Shown in pieces: positions 61,191-64,000 of a stretch of DNA of 64,000 nt. The stretch is from assembly GCA_005239175.1 (NCBI GenBank), contig ML241294.1:941275-1005274 (forward strand), read 5' to 3'. This stretch comes from a halophilic archaeon SHRA6 (GTDB lineage Archaea; Halobacteriota; Halobacteria; Halobacteriales; Haloferacaceae). The notes below the pieces were generated by a model. That model was not told the DNA's origin and made no database searches. It saw only the letters and a list, made by a program, of their open reading frames with translations. How positions within the stretch are numbered: the stretch's first letter is position 1; every line of letters starts with the position of its first letter. The translations under genes and the position numbers were made by a program.

Positions 61191-61390
61191 GATCGCACAG
61201 CCGATGTGGGTGCGTGACTGGTCCACGGCGATCGCTCAGCCGAGGTGGATGCGTGACTGGTCCACAGCGATCGCACAACCGGTGGATGCGTGACTGGTCC
61301 ACAGTGATCGCTCAGCCGAGGTGGGTGCGTGATGGTCCACGGCGATCGCACAACCGATGTTGGTGCGTGATGGTCCATGGCGATCGCGAC
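61191..61390. repeat. Five-copy 37-39-base tandem array
   Basis: Units start with GATCGC at 61191, 61230, 61269, 61306 and 61344; a sixth begins at about 61382. Units 1 and 2 are 39 bases, the others 37-38 through small deletions. A typical unit is GATCGCTCAGCCGAGGTG followed by GATGCGTGACTGGTCCACAGC. The array fills the gap between eIF1 and the transglutaminase-type gene. Units share CAGCC..GTGG.ATGCGT and TGG.CC with the array at 46024. Confidence 0.9.
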
Positions 61391-61431
61391 CAGATACGAA
61401 TAAGCGCTGCGGCAGTGACCAGACAAAACGG

Positions 61432-63720
61432 TCACCGGCCGAACAGCGACCGAATCGAGACGAGTTCTCGGACAAGTCCGTCAACATCGTCAACGACAGC
61501 GTCAGCAGTCATGCGATCGATCTGGGTCCCGTATCGCGCACGTTCATACGTGACCCGGATATGATCGAGCCGATCGTCACCGGGGCGAACCGACGCCAGA
61601 TACGTCCGCATGGTTTCACCAGTCCGCCGCGGGCGGTACCGCAGCGCAAGCGCGGTCTCAAGTCGATCGACAGCGCGTTCGACATCGGCGGCCGGAGAAC
61701 GGTCCCCCCACTGATGGCGAACCCAAAGCAGCCGATACCCCCGTGCGGTGTAGCCCAGTCGGCGCGCGCCGATGGCCGCCCCGAGCAGTCCCATCCCGAG
61801 GAGACCGTACGTTTCGGTCGGGATCCCACCGTCGTCAGGCCCCTGGCTGGAGCCGGTGGTCCCAGGCGTCGCAAACTGATCGCCGACGGTTTCGACCGAC
61901 CCGCGATCGGGCTGTCCGCCTAACGCGCCTGAGGGAACCGAGCCGTTGGTGGCGTTTGTGTCAGTCGAGCCGTTCGCCTCGATGTCGGTGTCAGTTTCGG
62001 AGGCTTCCGCCTCAGAGTCGGACGTCTCAGCGTCTTCGGTGTCGCCAAACTCCGGCTGTGTGTCGGCGGCGGCAGCCGCGCTCTCTTCGGTGTCGACGCC
62101 CTCGCTTCCGGACTGTCTGGCCTCTGACAGACGGCTATCGCGGGCGTCGTCGTAGGCTCCGCGTGGCGTTGGCTCGAAGGCGATCCACCCGTGGCCGGGG
62201 AAGTACACCTCAACCCACGCGTGGGCGTTCTGCCCGCGGACAACCCACGTGTCGTCGTCAACCTGTTGGCCCTGCGAGTAGCCGGTGACGAACCGCGCGG
62301 GAATCCCCTGGGTCCGAAGCATAGTCACCATGGTCGTCGCGTAGTAGGTGCAGTAGCCGGCGTCCATCTCGAAGAGGAACGCGTCGGCGATGTCACCCTC
62401 AGGCCGGGTCACCGACAGCGAGTACTCTCGCTCGGTTCGGAGATACGTCTCGACGGTTTGTGCGACTTCGTAGGGCGTCTCGTCGTCTTCGGTGAGATCG
62501 GCGGTGAACGCGCCAACCCGATCGGGTGTCGTCTCCGGAAGCTGAGTGTATCTCGATCGGATCTCGGCGGGATAGGCGGTGCCAGCAGCCTGTAGTTCGT
62601 CACTGTCGGCATCCGGGCGCTGGCTCACGACGACGTACTCGTCGCCCGCGGCGATCGGTTCACCAAGCTGGAGGTCGCCGGTTTCTGTCACCTGCGTTCG
62701 ATCCTCAACTCCGCTGACGCGTTCGGGCCGCCAAGCCGCCGGCAGGGCCGTCATCGTGGATTCGGCACGGATTCGCTGGGTGAGCTCACGGCTCTCGCCG
62801 GGCGGTCCCGAAAGCGGGCCATCGTAGGCGGTCGACTCCCCCGTCCGGACCCATCCGTCACCTGTGTATCGATCGTAGCTGGCAGTGCGCCAGTAGGCCT
62901 CCTCCTCACTTTCGACCGTGAAGCGAACCTCAGGCGAGAGTTCGATCGAGCCGACGACTGCGAGTTCCTCCTCGCTGGCGACAAGATTCGCTTCGGAGTC
63001 GACCGCGTCGCGATCGGCAAACAGCGGCTGTGTGGCCCCGCCCGGAACGACGGTAACCGTTGCCGAGAGCAACAGCGCCGCGAGCACGACGGTTGCCGTC
63101 GTGTCCCAGTGCGCGCGGAGCCCACCGGCAGCCGTCCGAAACGAGACCGCGATCGCCGCTCCAGCGATCCCTACTGCGGTCACGAGAAAGCCCGCATCGC
63201 CCGTCAGCACAAAGAACAGCAGCGTTGAGCCCGCGGCAGCGGTTGCGAGTACGTCACGGCCGCGGACAAGCAGGTACCACGTCAGAAACGTCGGGACCGG
63301 CGCGATCGAGATTGCCCAGATACGCGCGGCCGTCAGCCTGAGCACTGAGAATCCCGTCAGAAGCGACGCCGTGTCAGTGAGCACGCGATCGAGAGTAAAC
63401 AGCGATCGCTGGCTGGCCGGGATCGCGAGCAGATAGGTGCCAAACCCAAGACAGAGCAACACCCCCGAGAGTATCAATCCCGTCCGGAGCGAGACGGTTC
63501 GACCAGTTATTGTTGCCGCGAAAATAGCGATAACGAGAACGACGGTGAGCCTCCACGTGCCACCAACGATGCCGGTCACCGAATAGAACACCGACAGCGT
63601 CGCCACCAGGAGGGCCACAACGCCGATCGCCGGCGGGCGGAATACCCCTGCAACAGCGTCCGCATCGGGCTCGGTCGACCGGCTCCGGGCCACACGCGAG
63701 AAGATCGCCCGTACGCTCAT
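61432..63720 (-). CDS. Transglutaminase-like membrane protein (TgpA type)
   Basis: A 762-residue protein. About six or seven TM segments fill residues 28-225. The external domain holds a transglutaminase core: Cys in GYCTYYATTMVTMLRTQGIP (about residue 460) and His in QNAHAWVEVYFPGHGWIAFE. The usual FDPTP is FEPTP, so the catalytic Asp is replaced by Glu. After a Ser/Thr/Glu-rich linker a further TM segment and a cytoplasmic DUF4129-like tail follow (VERAVDRLETALALRYRPRR). The gene follows a probable DUF58 gene with a four-base overlap (63717-63720), as is common for this family with MoxR ATPases. Function in the cell surface is unknown. Confidence 0.88.
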   Translation of the reverse strand: MSVRAIFSRVARSRSTEPDADAVAGVFRPPAIGVVALLVATLSVFYSVTGIVGGTWRLTVVLVIAIFAATITGRTVSLRTGLILSGVLLCLGFGTYLLAIPASQRSLFTLDRVLTDTASLLTGFSVLRLTAARIWAISIAPVPTFLTWYLLVRGRDVLATAAAGSTLLFFVLTGDAGFLVTAVGIAGAAIAVSFRTAAGGLRAHWDTTATVVLAALLLSATVTVVPGGATQPLFADRDAVDSEANLVASEEELAVVGSIELSPEVRFTVESEEEAYWRTASYDRYTGDGWVRTGESTAYDGPLSGPPGESRELTQRIRAESTMTALPAAWRPERVSGVEDRTQVTETGDLQLGEPIAAGDEYVVVSQRPDADSDELQAAGTAYPAEIRSRYTQLPETTPDRVGAFTADLTEDDETPYEVAQTVETYLRTEREYSLSVTRPEGDIADAFLFEMDAGYCTYYATTMVTMLRTQGIPARFVTGYSQGQQVDDDTWVVRGQNAHAWVEVYFPGHGWIAFEPTPRGAYDDARDSRLSEARQSGSEGVDTEESAAAAADTQPEFGDTEDAETSDSEAEASETDTDIEANGSTDTNATNGSVPSGALGGQPDRGSVETVGDQFATPGTTGSSQGPDDGGIPTETYGLLGMGLLGAAIGARRLGYTARGYRLLWVRHQWGDRSPAADVERAVDRLETALALRYRPRRTGETMRTYLASVRPGDDRLDHIRVTYERARYGTQIDRMTADAVVDDVDGLVRELVSIRSLFGR

Positions 63721-64000
63721 ACAGACACCTCCGCACGGGCGGGCTCATTCGTCGATTGGTCTGCTGTACCCTCACCGCCAGGGATCGCTCCCGTGACTGG
63801 ATCCGGATCGGTTTTGAGGTCCGCAAAGCGCCGTGGTATCTCACCGATGCGGATCGTCGTGTGTTCGCGGCCGGCATCGACCACGATATCGGCATCTGGA
63901 TCGGGGACTGTCCCTGGGCCGACGGTCGCGAGCCGAGCTAACAGCGCCATCGTATCGGTGCGTGAGCCGGCGGCTGACAGCGTTCCGTTCGGCAACGAGA
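63717..64000 (-). CDS. C-terminal part of a probable DUF58 family gene (cut by the window end)
   Basis: The frame is open to the window end, and the part seen (about 94 residues) is not a whole domain. It contains LARLATVGPGTVPDPDADIV, HTTIRIGEIPRRFADL and a Pro/Glu-rich tail. Its stop overlaps the start of the transglutaminase-type gene. In other haloarchaea the gene before such a protein encodes a DUF58 protein, so that is the likely identity; the sequence alone does not prove it. The Met at 63995 is probably not the start. Confidence 0.5.
   Translation of the reverse strand, partial: SLPNGTLSAAGSRTDTMALLARLATVGPGTVPDPDADIVVDAGREHTTIRIGEIPRRFADLKTDPDPVTGAIPGGEGTADQSTNEPARAEVSV

Noticed and set aside
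61191-61390. CRISPR-like array
   Set aside because: Head-to-tail repeats of 37-39 bases without spacers.

Overview
The window comes from a halophilic archaeon (class Halobacteria). The predicted proteins are strongly acidic. There are several Tat-type lipoprotein signals ending in a lipobox Cys, surface proteins with PGF-CTERM tails, and a bacterio-opsin-activator type regulator (HTH_10). Many starts are consistent with leaderless transcripts, with a TATA element about 25-35 bases before the ATG, and an archaeal SUI1/eIF1 factor is present. No rRNA, tRNA, transposase, integrase or CRISPR array was recognised.

Region 1 (1-1,400): AT-rich sequence without a recognisable gene, then a universal stress protein. 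Region 2 (1,430-17,500): a catabolic block. It holds a thiolase + DUF35 pair, a gamma-carbonic-anhydrase-like protein, an acetyl-CoA-synthetase-like ligase, a DUF59 protein + amidohydrolase pair, two SDR dehydrogenases, an aldehyde:ferredoxin oxidoreductase (AOR1), a decayed Usp gene, an Rbs/Mgl-type ABC importer, a DUF849 beta-keto-acid cleavage enzyme and an IclR regulator. Together they look like uptake of a small organic compound, oxidation through an aldehyde to an acid, CoA activation and cleavage to acetyl/acetoacetyl units. The hexamer CGATCG is frequent elsewhere in the window but nearly absent here, so the block may be acquired DNA. Region 3 (17,500-18,400): a long AT-rich gap.

Region 4 (18,400-30,000): a MgtC/DUF4010 membrane protein; a Ugp-type operon (binding protein, two permeases, ATPase, glycerophosphodiesterase); a divergent iron-ADH + ALDH operon with a short upstream ORF overlapping the ADH start; a second IclR regulator; and an exported glycerophosphodiesterase. 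This fits use of glycerophosphodiesters or another polyol compound. Region 5 (30,500-36,400): a cold-shock protein, DUF1684, an HTH regulator, a GNAT acetyltransferase, an Hvo_1808-type surface protein, an isochorismatase-like hydrolase and an MBL hydrolase. Region 6 (36,500-46,900): an acyl-CoA synthetase, a second AOR, a cyclase-family hydrolase, a carboxymuconolactone-decarboxylase-like protein, a small-ORF pair, a large exported lipoprotein of unknown role, a small membrane protein, a thiolase and MobA. MobA acts in molybdopterin cofactor maturation, which may be relevant to the two AORs.

Region 7 (47,000-64,000): mostly housekeeping or haloarchaeal core genes. These are an AAA ATPase with a His/Asp-rich tail, a PhnP-like MBL hydrolase, a DUF5787 protein with nuclease-like residues and a Cys cluster, a quinol-type nitric oxide reductase, a NUDIX hydrolase, a Bat-like regulator, a 58-residue zinc-ribbon protein directly before glutamate dehydrogenase, a PGF-CTERM protein with an HEYVH motif, eIF1, a transglutaminase-like membrane protein and the end of what is probably a DUF58 gene. 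Several intergenic tandem arrays (32-39 base units) occur. Those at 46,024 and 61,191 appear related to each other.
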